DNA from: Flammeovirgaceae bacterium
GTDB taxonomy: Bacteria > Bacteroidota > Bacteroidia > Cytophagales > Cyclobacteriaceae
Length of the DNA stretch: 7,254 nucleotides
Assembly (NCBI GenBank): GCA_003229495.1
Contig: QIEB01000029.1
Location: forward strand, 1 to 7,254
Direction of reading: 5' to 3'
Position 1 is the first letter of the stretch. Each line of letters begins with the position of its first letter. This document shows, piece after piece, positions 1-6,292 of the stretch. The notes beneath the pieces are model-generated. The model had not been told where the DNA came from, made no database searches, and saw only the letters and a list, made by a program, of their open reading frames with translations. A program made the translations under genes and the position numbers.

Positions 1-178
1 AATAATCAGACAATGAAACTGTTTTTCCATCTAAAGTCTCCGCTTTAAAGTCAATATACCCTTCACCCGGTTTTGGGCCTTTAAAATTTGAAAAATCATA
101 ATCGGATGGCCTAAAGTGTTGATAATTGTATTCAGCAAGGCCTCGTGCGGTTGGAGAATTCTCCTCAGTCTTGTTCAT
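1..178 (-). CDS. Redoxin-domain (AhpC/TSA-like) protein, N-terminal part, cut by window edge
   Basis: The minus strand is open from an ATG at 178-176 to the window edge, giving 59 codons. The protein starts MNKTEENSPTARGLAEYNYQ and later contains GEGYIDFKAETLDGKTVSLS. The pattern of an acidic, flexible head followed by 'DF.A.TLDGK.V.LSDY' is the usual opening of thioredoxin-fold redoxin/AhpC-TSA proteins, including bacterial deiodinase-like redoxins, where it precedes the first beta strand. The Cys-containing active-site loop would lie just beyond the edge, so peroxidase, thiol-oxidoreductase or other activity cannot be judged. There is no signal peptide in the visible part, so a cytoplasmic protein is likely. 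It lies 45 bp after the stop of the broken sulfatase and in the same direction. I chose the ATG because an in-frame TAG lies 45 bp upstream and the family-like sequence begins soon after it; a TTG two codons upstream is a less likely alternative. Confidence 0.72.
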   Translation of the reverse strand, partial: MNKTEENSPTARGLAEYNYQHFRPSDYDFSNFKGPKPGEGYIDFKAETLDGKTVSLSDY

Positions 179-223
179 AATCAATATTTTTACTTGATGC
201 AAGCTTTTATTTTTCCAAAAGCT

Positions 224-929
224 CTATTTCGCCTGGTTGCCATGATGTGGATGAGTGAATGGAACAAAAGCAAAAAATGGTTTTTTGTCTTTCACATTCC
301 TTTTTATAAACTCAATGGCTTTTTCAGTTTCTGGATTCGAGATTGTAAGGTTTTACTTTGGTTGGCTTTTCTCCTTTCTTTGCAGTAAGAATATAAGGCT
401 CAGAGCTAATTGTTGGATCATATTGATAATGGCTACTGTACATGGACTCATCTGTGGTGTTCGAAATTCCGTACCACTCATCAAAACCCTGATTAGTTGG
501 AAAACGACCATCGGTATCTCCTAAATGCCATTTGCCAAACATTCCTGTGTTATATCCTTGCTCTGAAAGTAGTTCTGGAATAGTAACTTCCCACTGGGTC
601 ATTCCATAAAGCATACCCCAAACTACTTTGGTGGTACCGGATCGTATTGGATGACGACCTGTCATAAAAGCAGAGCGGCTAGGTGTACATTGGGGTTCAA
701 CATTAAAATTCTGAAATCGCATTCCTTCAGAAGCTAATTTGTCCAGTCGTGGCGTTTCTGCCCCTCGTAAATTGCCGCCACCATAAACTCCTAACTCTCC
801 CCATCCAAGATTGTCAACCATCATAATGACAATGTTCGGTTGATCTCTTTTTTGGGCTGATACCTTATTAGGTAAAACTGTACAAAATGATAGAGCAATT
901 AGCAGTGTGAACAATTTGCTTTTTTTCAT
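224..929 (-). pseudogene. Arylsulfatase, frameshifted and C-terminally truncated
   Basis: From ATG 929-927 the first 201 codons encode the N-terminal part of a periplasmic type I sulfatase. There is a signal peptide (about residues 1-25, hydrophobic core FTLLIALSFCTVL, cleavage near VSAQ), metal-ligand region MMVDN (39-40), and the formylglycine motif CTPSR at Cys81-Arg85. GKWHLG and NQGFDEWYG follow. The frame then stops at 326-324 after EKPTKVKPYNLESRN. One base over, the homologous sequence carries on (EKAIEFIKRNVKDKKPFF, then AFVPFTHPHH) until a TAG at 226-224. A shift near 334-345, equal to one extra or two lost bases, explains this. Intact family members are usually around 500 residues or more, so the C-terminal half, with the second metal site and C-terminal subdomain, is missing. 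The product should be inactive. A sequencing error could explain the shift but not the missing half. Confidence 0.85.
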
Positions 930-966
930 GTCTTTAATTATTACAATTTGGGTTGCAGTTAATTAA

Positions 967-1104
967 TTACTTAGGAAACATTAATTGGAGTTGAAACCGA
1001 AATTGCCAGTCAGGTCCAAAATCCGGTTTTACCGCATTATAAAATGCCTGCATGTTAAAATTCATCGGTTGTAGGCGTATTATTCTTTTGCTGCTGAATT
1101 CAAC
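967..1104 (-). pseudogene. C-terminal remnant of an outer-membrane beta-barrel (porin-like) protein
   Basis: The 210-bp gap between the two sulfatases holds a minus-strand open stretch of about 45 codons ending at TAA 969-967. It reads MNFNMQAFYNAVKPDFGPDW and then QFRFQLQLMFPK before the stop. This alternation of aromatic and polar residues, ending in a short strand with an aromatic near the C-terminus (LMFPK), is the closing beta strand of an outer-membrane barrel. The 'YN.V.PD...DWQ.RFQ.Q..FPK' pattern matches my memory of the family annotated as 'neuromedin U' or transporter-like porins in Gram-negative bacteria, which occurs near sulfatase genes. An in-frame TGA lies at 1107-1105 and the sulfatase stop at 1142-1140, so the signal peptide and most of the barrel (about 200 or more residues) are absent. 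There is no plausible start. I read it as a deletion remnant of a gene that once lay between the two sulfatases. The barrel assignment is firm; the exact family is less so. Confidence 0.68.
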
Positions 1105-1139
1105 TCACAAATGCGACTTTTGAGACAGCGCTCTCTACA

Positions 1140-3476
1140 TCAATCCGTCAAAGTAACCTTCACACGATCCAAAGTTCCTGTGAAGGGAAATGGGCTGCCT
1201 TCGTAGGCCTTGTCCACCTGGGTGCCCGTATCCATGCCAATATCGAAAGTTTCGGCAAGTGAATAGGTCGAGATGTGCATTGCTTCAAAATAGCCTTCAT
1301 CTACCTTTTCACCATTCAAGTACAGTTCACCATCCCCGGACCATGGTTTCATGGTGCCATCGATTTTTGACCTGTCCAATACAAAATTGAATTTCAAATC
1401 TGTTTCGCCTGTTGGCAATTTGGGGGAAGTCAAATGGTAGTGCAGCCCATCCAGGAAGTTGTAATCAAAATGCAATTTGCCGCCCATGATGTACATGGTA
1501 TAGCCCCCCGTCATCCCGCCGCAGGCGACAATGACCCCTTCTTCATCTCCTTTTAAGTCTATGGTAGTTTCAATCATGTGCGACCGGCCCTTTACCGGGA
1601 CAGATGCCTTTTCTGCTATTCGGGTGGCTCCTGGTGCGTAGTACATAAACTCTTTTTGGTCACCGAACAAAATATTGTTGATACTGGCCAACCTGGTCAA
1701 CATATCATCGTACATCGGGTACACATTGTTGGCCCAGGCCTCCTCCTCAAAAACCTTTTTCAACTCTTCTAATTTTTCGGGATACTGCCCCGCCAGGTCC
1801 GTGCTTTCTGAAAAGTCCTCCGCCACGTTGTACAGTTCCCAGACATCATCTTCGAATGCACCTTGTTTTGTCATGTCCCAAGGCATACGGTGGGCATGAA
1901 GGGTAACTGCCTTCCAACCATCCTGCCAGATGGCCCTATTGCCGAACATTTCATAGTACTGGCGTTTTTTAGCATTTGGGGCATCGGCATTATCAAAAGC
2001 GTAGTTCATTGGCACCCCGGTGAATGGTTGCTGAACCACCCCACGATACTCATCAGGCCTTTTGATACCTGCAGCCTCCATAATGGTAGGGGCAATGTCG
2101 CTGATGTGGTGGTATTGGCTCCGGATTTCCCCTTTCGCTTTGATCCCGTTCGGCCAATGCACCACCATGTGGTCTTGCTGCCCACCCCGGTGCTCAGATT
2201 GTTTGAAATAGGGGAAAGGTGTATTGCCTGCCATGGCCCAACCTGCATGATAGTGTGGGTAACTGTCCCATTGCCCCCAATTGTCATAGTTGCGCATGTT
2301 GGCATCAAATGGCGTTTGCATACCATTGAGGACATAAGTCTCATTAAAAGTCCCTTGCAGGCCCCCTTCACCACTCGCACCATTATCAGCAGTCACAAAG
2401 ATCAAGGTGTTGTCCAGTTCCCCGATCCTTCTCAGCGTTTCGACCACCCGGCCGATTTGTGCGTCCACATGGTCCATTTGCGCGGCAAAAACTTCCATTT
2501 GCCGGGCATAAAGCTTGCGTTCGGCATCCGTCAAAGAATTCCAAGCTGGTATTTCTTTGATCCTACCGGATAATTTTGTGTTTTTCGGGGCTATTCCCAA
2601 TTCGATTTGTTTTGCCACTATCTGGTCCCTGGCCTTGTCCCAGCCCATGTCAAATTTGCCTTTGTATTTCGCTATGTACTCGTCCGGCGCATGGTGCGGT
2701 GAGTGCATGGAGCCTGACGCCCAAAGCATCATGAATGGCAATTCTTTGTCCAATGATTTATGCCCGGTGATCCATTCGATAGCGCGATCAGCCAGGTCTT
2801 TGTCAAGGTGCTCTGCTTTTCTGTATGGTTCGGGATGATGGTCATCCCACATTACAGGGATGAACTGATGAACATCGGCAGCCATAAAGGTATAGGCATG
2901 GGCGAACCCCTCATCACTTGGCCATCGGTGGTGTGGGCCAACCTGGGAAACTTCATAGAGTGGGGTATGGTCCCACTTGCCCAAAGCATAATTGACATAA
3001 CCCTGCTCTTCGAGGTAATTGGCCACTGATTTGGCCGATGGTGGTACGATCGCATTGTAGCCAGGGAACCCCATAGCGGTCAATGCATGGCTGCCCAACC
3101 CAATTTTGTGAGGGTTTCTGCCGGCCATGAGCGTTGCCCTGGATGGCGAGCATAGGGCCGTTGTATGAAAATTGTTGAAACGAAGGCCGTTTGCAGCCAG
3201 CTTGTCAATATTGGGCGTTTCGATCAGTCCACCAAAAGAACCGACCTGTGCAAATCCCACATCATCCAACAAGAAAATTATTACGTTGGGGGCATCCTTG
3301 GGTGGCCGGACCTTTTTTGGCCAGTATTCCTCGGATTCAGCATAATCCATGGCAATTTTTCCCTCAAATTCCTGCCCATATTTTTTCATGGACTCGGACA
3401 TTTGTTTAGTACCACTTGGCGATTGGCACGAGAATGTAAAAAAAGCAAGGGTGATAAATACCGTTAAATTTTTCAT
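1140..3476 (-). CDS. Lipoprotein arylsulfatase (type I, formylglycine-dependent)
   Basis: This is a 778-residue sulfatase that looks intact. MKNLTVFITLAFFTFSC is a lipoprotein signal peptide with Cys17 as the lipidated residue, so the enzyme is probably anchored to the outer membrane or in the periplasm. The catalytic features are present: metal ligands in LLDDVG (Asp71-Asp72), formylglycine motif CSPSR (Cys109-Arg113), GKWDH with Lys167, His258 in GSMHSPHH, and second metal-site residues in TADNGA (Asp364-Asn365). About the last 147 residues form a beta-rich domain with DGELYLNGEKV and FTGTLDRV, as in the concanavalin-A-like tail of large bacterial arylsulfatases of about 780 residues (AtsD-like). 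It hydrolyses sulfate esters; the substrate cannot be read from the sequence. Cys109 must be converted to formylglycine by a maturase not in this window. The frame is open to a TTG at 3566, but the extra residues are basic and would bury the signal peptide. ATG 3476, or its duplicate at 3491, is the better start. Confidence 0.93.
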   Translation of the reverse strand: MKNLTVFITLAFFTFSCQSPSGTKQMSESMKKYGQEFEGKIAMDYAESEEYWPKKVRPPKDAPNVIIFLLDDVGFAQVGSFGGLIETPNIDKLAANGLRFNNFHTTALCSPSRATLMAGRNPHKIGLGSHALTAMGFPGYNAIVPPSAKSVANYLEEQGYVNYALGKWDHTPLYEVSQVGPHHRWPSDEGFAHAYTFMAADVHQFIPVMWDDHHPEPYRKAEHLDKDLADRAIEWITGHKSLDKELPFMMLWASGSMHSPHHAPDEYIAKYKGKFDMGWDKARDQIVAKQIELGIAPKNTKLSGRIKEIPAWNSLTDAERKLYARQMEVFAAQMDHVDAQIGRVVETLRRIGELDNTLIFVTADNGASGEGGLQGTFNETYVLNGMQTPFDANMRNYDNWGQWDSYPHYHAGWAMAGNTPFPYFKQSEHRGGQQDHMVVHWPNGIKAKGEIRSQYHHISDIAPTIMEAAGIKRPDEYRGVVQQPFTGVPMNYAFDNADAPNAKKRQYYEMFGNRAIWQDGWKAVTLHAHRMPWDMTKQGAFEDDVWELYNVAEDFSESTDLAGQYPEKLEELKKVFEEEAWANNVYPMYDDMLTRLASINNILFGDQKEFMYYAPGATRIAEKASVPVKGRSHMIETTIDLKGDEEGVIVACGGMTGGYTMYIMGGKLHFDYNFLDGLHYHLTSPKLPTGETDLKFNFVLDRSKIDGTMKPWSGDGELYLNGEKVDEGYFEAMHISTYSLAETFDIGMDTGTQVDKAYEGSPFPFTGTLDRVKVTLTD

Positions 3477-3499
3477 GTGTTTAGTTTTCATGTGTTTAG
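3470..3499 (-). repeat. 15-bp tandem duplication carrying the sulfatase start codon
   Basis: Two perfect adjacent copies of a 15-bp unit (plus strand TTTTCATGTGTTTAG) occupy 3470-3484 and 3485-3499. Each copy contains an ATG on the minus strand, at 3476-3474 and 3491-3489. Read through, they encode KTKHM twice. Because the unit is a multiple of three, both ATGs are in the same frame; the duplication adds five residues at most and doubles the start site. It probably arose by slippage. The leader from either ATG still has a basic head before the hydrophobic core. Confidence 0.9.
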
Positions 3500-4013
3500 T
3501 TTTTGAATGATGCAACGCCGTAACTTGCTGATCTTTCTTGTTTTTTCTCCTTTTTGCCTTGGGCAATACAAGTTATGCTAGAAGTTAGCGCCAAAAATTA
3601 TCATCAGTGTCTTTAGGTTCAGAATAAATTATTTTATGGAATTAGGATTTTACAGTACTGTGCGGTAAAAATAGATTTTGTCAAATCAGTATGTGATTGC
3701 TATTAATTTGGGGGCTTTTATGATGATACTAAAAAATCAGAATCCTAAGTTGGTCATAATGACTGGATTGGCTGAGTATCTAGGTTAGCATAATAGCTCT
3801 TTCCAGATTGTTAAGAGCCGAATGTAGTTATATTATTTATTACTTTAATCATATTATCGAAAAAGATTGGCAAATGACCAGACCATGAGGTTTTGGTTAG
3901 CCTGCGGATGTATTTGAGCAATAAGTCTACAATTAAGGTACACCAAATCTATATTTCAATAGCATTGGGATTATCTCCGAGAAAGTACTTAGTTAGTAGA
4001 AACTTACATTTTA
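3500..4013. other. AT-rich intergenic stretch with no supported gene
   Basis: About 510 bp separate the sulfatase start from the repeat block downstream of the rhodanese gene. I found no reading frame with recognisable protein sequence on either strand, no tRNA-like cloverleaf and no insertion-sequence ends. The left end (3500-3566) is formally open in the sulfatase frame but reads as a basic, low-complexity peptide and is better taken as 5' untranslated region. The stretch must hold the sulfatase promoter, yet I could not find a convincing Bacteroidota TTTG / TAnnTTTG pair at a sensible distance. Confidence 0.6.
3648..3670. promoter_or_regulatory. Palindrome upstream of the arylsulfatase, possible operator
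   Basis: A perfect 10-bp palindrome, ACAGTACTGT, lies at 3652-3661. It is bracketed by TTTTA (3648-3652) and TAAAA (3666-3670), which are also inverted but not centred on the same axis. It sits about 175 bp upstream of the arylsulfatase ATG in the only intergenic region that can carry the promoter. A dimeric regulator could bind here, but nothing beyond the symmetry supports this, and short palindromes occur by chance in AT-rich DNA. Confidence 0.22.
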
Positions 4014-4064
4014 CGAACGCCGAACTTCAACATTCGACATTCGGAGTTCGACGTTCGGCGTTCG
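4014..4064 (-). terminator. Repeat-derived stem-loop at the 3' end of the ddl-PASTA-rhodanese operon
   Basis: In the minus-strand transcript, CGAACGCCGAAC (4064 to 4053) pairs perfectly with GTTCGGCGTTCG (4025 to 4014), giving a GC-rich 12-bp stem with a 27-nt loop, starting 27 nt after the rhodanese stop. A competing 10-bp pairing uses GAACGCCGAA at 4091-4082, immediately after the stop codon, with the same downstream arm. There is no run of U after the stem (the RNA continues UAAAAUGUAAG), so it is not a canonical intrinsic terminator. It could protect the 3' end or contribute to termination. Confidence 0.35.
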
Positions 4065-4091
4065 ACATTCGACATTCGACATTCGGCGTTC
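4014..4091. repeat. Degenerate 7-bp tandem repeat with inverted head
   Basis: On the plus strand, TTC recurs at exact 7-bp steps at 4026, 4033, 4040, 4047, 4054, 4061, 4068, 4075, 4082 and 4089. The units alternate between TTCGACA, TTCGACG, TTCGGCG and close variants (first unit TTCAACA, third TTCGGAG), so the consensus is TTCGRMR. The block is headed by CGAACGCCGAAC (4014-4025), two units of the same heptamer in the opposite orientation. The array ends directly at the rhodanese stop codon (4094-4092). A period of seven does not preserve a reading frame, so it is not coding. From general experience, similar TTCGACATTCGGCG-type intergenic repeats are scattered in some Bacteroidota genomes, but I cannot test here whether this one has other copies. 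Confidence 0.9.
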
Positions 4092-4397
4092 TCACACTTC
4101 CTGGTACTCCTCAATTCCCCCCAGTAGATTCCGTACTTTACTAAAGCCCTGTTGCTGCAGGAATTTTTTCACTTTTCCACTTCTATTGCCGGTGCGGCAA
4201 TAAACGATTATTTCTTGCTCTTTCATGGATTCTAGTTCACCCAAACGAGTGGGCACTGTTCCCAATGGGATATTTAGGCCTCCGATATTATATTCCTGGT
4301 GTTCCCAGACTTCCCGGACATCTATAATATTGAGCGTTTCCATAGCTTCCTGACGCCGTCTTAGTTCGTCAACCTTTATGTCTTCTATGTCTTCCAT
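4092..4397 (-). CDS. Single-domain rhodanese (sulfurtransferase-like) protein
   Basis: This 101-residue protein has no signal peptide and is probably cytoplasmic. It shows the rhodanese fold landmarks in order: an N-terminal DELRRR helix, NIIDVRE (about 23-29) with the conserved Asp-Val-Arg, WEHQEYNIGGLNIPLG (about 31-46), and the active-site loop YCRTGNRSG with Cys67 as the persulfide-carrying residue. GFSKVRNLLGGIEEY follows near the end. The six-residue active-site loop CRTGNR is that of active thiosulfate/persulfide sulfurtransferases of the PspE/GlpE type; the natural donor and acceptor are unknown. Its ATG overlaps the stop of the upstream gene (TAATG), so it is likely translated by coupling as the last gene of the operon. 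The protein ends soon after the GGI.EY helix, slightly earlier than many homologues, and the repeat block begins at the very next base. The C-terminus may have been trimmed by that insertion. Confidence 0.93.
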   Translation of the reverse strand: MEDIEDIKVDELRRRQEAMETLNIIDVREVWEHQEYNIGGLNIPLGTVPTRLGELESMKEQEIIVYCRTGNRSGKVKKFLQQQGFSKVRNLLGGIEEYQEV

Positions 4398-6292
4398 TAT
4401 TTATCCAATAAAATTAGTCTCCTAATATGTATTTTGTTTGGGCTATACAAATGTACCACATAGATACCATTCGATAAGGTCGAAAACTCGATAACTTTTT
4501 GGGATCTTTCAAACCTTGAGGGTATTTCCCTTCCCGCTAAATCGAATATTCTGATGCGCTCAATTTGATCCACTGGCCCCTCAATGCGGACTCTAGGTTT
4601 ATAGGCCGGGTTTGGAAAGAGACGTAGTGCAATTGATGGGACAGGTTCGTCTGTGGGGGTAAGAATATCCTCAGTATTACCAAAAACCGGTCGCAGCATC
4701 AGGCTGCCTTGAATTTTTGTATTTTCCTGCCAGTTTCCCGAGGTGTTGAAATAGATCCGGTCCCCGGTATTATGATTTTTATCCAACCCAATAAATATAG
4801 GTGTCGGCCCTGTTTGCTGGATCCCAATAAACAAACTATCTCCCAGCAATAGTGCTTTGGATAGTGGATAATTGGTGAACTTATCCAGTGAGTCTGAGGC
4901 ATTAATGAAAATGGTTTGAGTATGCACCACTATTTCCCCATTGTTCAGCCGGCTCCAGATTTTCAAACGCAGGCTTTGGTCTGCCTGGTCAGATTCTACA
5001 TTGGGGAAATAGATTTGAATATCCGTGAGCGTATCCCTTACAGGCAGCAGGTATAGGTAGGCCAACTGTCCATTCATTGTGTTCACTCCCGCTGCGGTTT
5101 CTGCACTTCCGTCATCGTAGGCGTAATGTCGATCCAGGGTAACCAGTGCAGTGGCGGTATCATTTACAGTCAGGTCCACATTATCAAAAAACACACTATC
5201 TCCGCTCATGGGATCAATGAAATCAAACATCAAGGAATCCTTGGTTCGAATAAAGAACTTGGTAAGTATCACTAAAGAGGAATCTGTCTTGGCATTATTT
5301 AAGGCACTGGTGTCGATGGCATTGGCTTGTAGCGTAGTAAATTGCTGCCCGTTAAAAAGTAGTCCATCCTCATCTGTGTTGTTCATTTCATCAATGAGGT
5401 TTCCCGATGTAGCATCAAAGATCTGGGCAGCAAACCGGATGGATGCAGGGAATCCTACTGGTGGCTCAAGACTAAATCCTACTATAGAAGTACTGTCGCG
5501 AAAGAATTCGTCCCTTCCGCAGTAATGTTCAAAGGGTATGGCAGTAAAATCTTTAAAAATTGAGGTAGGGTAGGTGCTTAAGGTACGGTCTCTTAGATAC
5601 AGGTCATTTTCATCTCTTCTGGTCCGCAGTAAAACATAGTCGATATGCCAGTTATCATATCCTCCCGTTAGTTTTCCGAACGACTGGAAACGAAACTGAA
5701 ACCCCCCGTGTTGAAACAGCCCAATGGGAACCTGTATGATTTCTTGCTTAAATGCCTCTATATACAAGGTGTCACCGCCAACAGCACTCCAAACGGTGGT
5801 CCAAACACCGTTTAGGTCCTTAAATTGTAACCGGAGTGAATCTTCCTTTTCCGGAATTTCACCATTCCCTTTCTTTTGCCAGAAAAAACTAAAATACAAA
5901 GTGTTTTTTAATCCGGGTGGAATGTTGCTCAGGTTAATGGGTTGAGATACCAGACTGTCTGCTTCGCCCCTGAGATCCAGGTCGCTGTAAGGAATTCCAC
6001 GCTGGTCGGTGCCATCAAAGGTAGCCACGTTGATTGAGGGTGGATTTAAACCACGCCCCCGGTTAATATTCACATTTTCACCTACCAACCATTTCGAGCT
6101 GTCCGGAACCAGTTGGCTGGTAGCAAAATCATCCCAGAATGGTAGCGACAGGGTATCAATTATTTGAATTTTTTGGGTCCGGAAGGCCTCGGATCCGGAA
6201 CGGTGTTTGAGAGGCACTTCTATCACTTGTCCCCATAAAACACTGCTGCATGTCCACAGGGAAAGAGAAAATATCAGCCTTCTGAGTCTCAT
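4397..6292 (-). CDS. Secreted protein with T9SS type A (Por) C-terminal sorting domain
   Basis: The product has 631 residues. A Sec signal peptide (RRLIFSLSLWTCSSVLWG, cleavage before Gln22) is followed by a beta-rich region beginning with FWDDFA. That region contains 'W..........INRGRG.NPPSINVATFDG', later SLVSQPINLSN and FSFFWQKKGNG, and ends with YDNWHIDYVLLR. This layout resembles jelly-roll (MAM/LamG-like) modules of Bacteroidota surface proteins. The middle (about 390-540) begins YAYDDGSAE and holds SLFIGIQQTG, as in many T9SS cargo proteins. The last 75 or so residues (LRLFPNPA, then IRIFDLAGRE, SNGIYVVHLY, IRRLILLDK) are the sorting domain that directs export across the outer membrane and is then usually cleaved with attachment to the surface. 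I see no enzyme motif, so the function is unknown, with adhesion or binding the best guess. Its ATG directly follows the PASTA stop (TAAATG). Confidence 0.9.
   Translation of the reverse strand: MRLRRLIFSLSLWTCSSVLWGQVIEVPLKHRSGSEAFRTQKIQIIDTLSLPFWDDFATSQLVPDSSKWLVGENVNINRGRGLNPPSINVATFDGTDQRGIPYSDLDLRGEADSLVSQPINLSNIPPGLKNTLYFSFFWQKKGNGEIPEKEDSLRLQFKDLNGVWTTVWSAVGGDTLYIEAFKQEIIQVPIGLFQHGGFQFRFQSFGKLTGGYDNWHIDYVLLRTRRDENDLYLRDRTLSTYPTSIFKDFTAIPFEHYCGRDEFFRDSTSIVGFSLEPPVGFPASIRFAAQIFDATSGNLIDEMNNTDEDGLLFNGQQFTTLQANAIDTSALNNAKTDSSLVILTKFFIRTKDSLMFDFIDPMSGDSVFFDNVDLTVNDTATALVTLDRHYAYDDGSAETAAGVNTMNGQLAYLYLLPVRDTLTDIQIYFPNVESDQADQSLRLKIWSRLNNGEIVVHTQTIFINASDSLDKFTNYPLSKALLLGDSLFIGIQQTGPTPIFIGLDKNHNTGDRIYFNTSGNWQENTKIQGSLMLRPVFGNTEDILTPTDEPVPSIALRLFPNPAYKPRVRIEGPVDQIERIRIFDLAGREIPSRFERSQKVIEFSTLSNGIYVVHLYSPNKIHIRRLILLDK

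Noticed and set aside
116..524. Two overlapping plus-strand frames of about 90 codons near the left end.
   Set aside because: They are antisense to the sulfatase pseudogene and the redoxin start, and their composition is what AT-rich antisense DNA gives; no domain is seen.
1863..2573. A 236-codon plus-strand open frame opposite the arylsulfatase.
   Set aside because: It is fully antisense to conserved sulfatase sequence, has no recognisable domain, and its openness follows from the codon use of the real gene.
3477..3566. N-terminal extension of the arylsulfatase from a TTG at 3566.
   Set aside because: The 30 added residues are highly basic, with no family-like sequence, and would put the lipoprotein signal peptide inside the chain; ATG 3476 or 3491 fits export.
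3641..3748. Inverted 8-mers TTAGGATT (3642-3649) and AATCCTAA (3741-3748).
   Set aside because: They are too short and about 90 bp apart in AT-rich DNA, with no flanking duplication or transposase; a chance match is the simpler reading.
3944..3951. TAGATTTG on the minus strand, matching the Bacteroidota -7 element TAnnTTTG.
   Set aside because: There is no TTTG at the expected distance upstream, and it would give a leader of over 450 nt before the sulfatase; a single 6-base match is weak.
4014..4091. CRISPR-like array.
   Set aside because: The unit is only 7 bp with no spacers between copies; it is a simple degenerate tandem repeat with no cas genes nearby.
3893..4144. An 83-codon plus-strand frame ending in the rhodanese gene.
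   Set aside because: Much of its peptide (HSTFGVRRSAFDIRHSTFG) is simply the heptamer array translated, and it overlaps the rhodanese 3' end in antisense.
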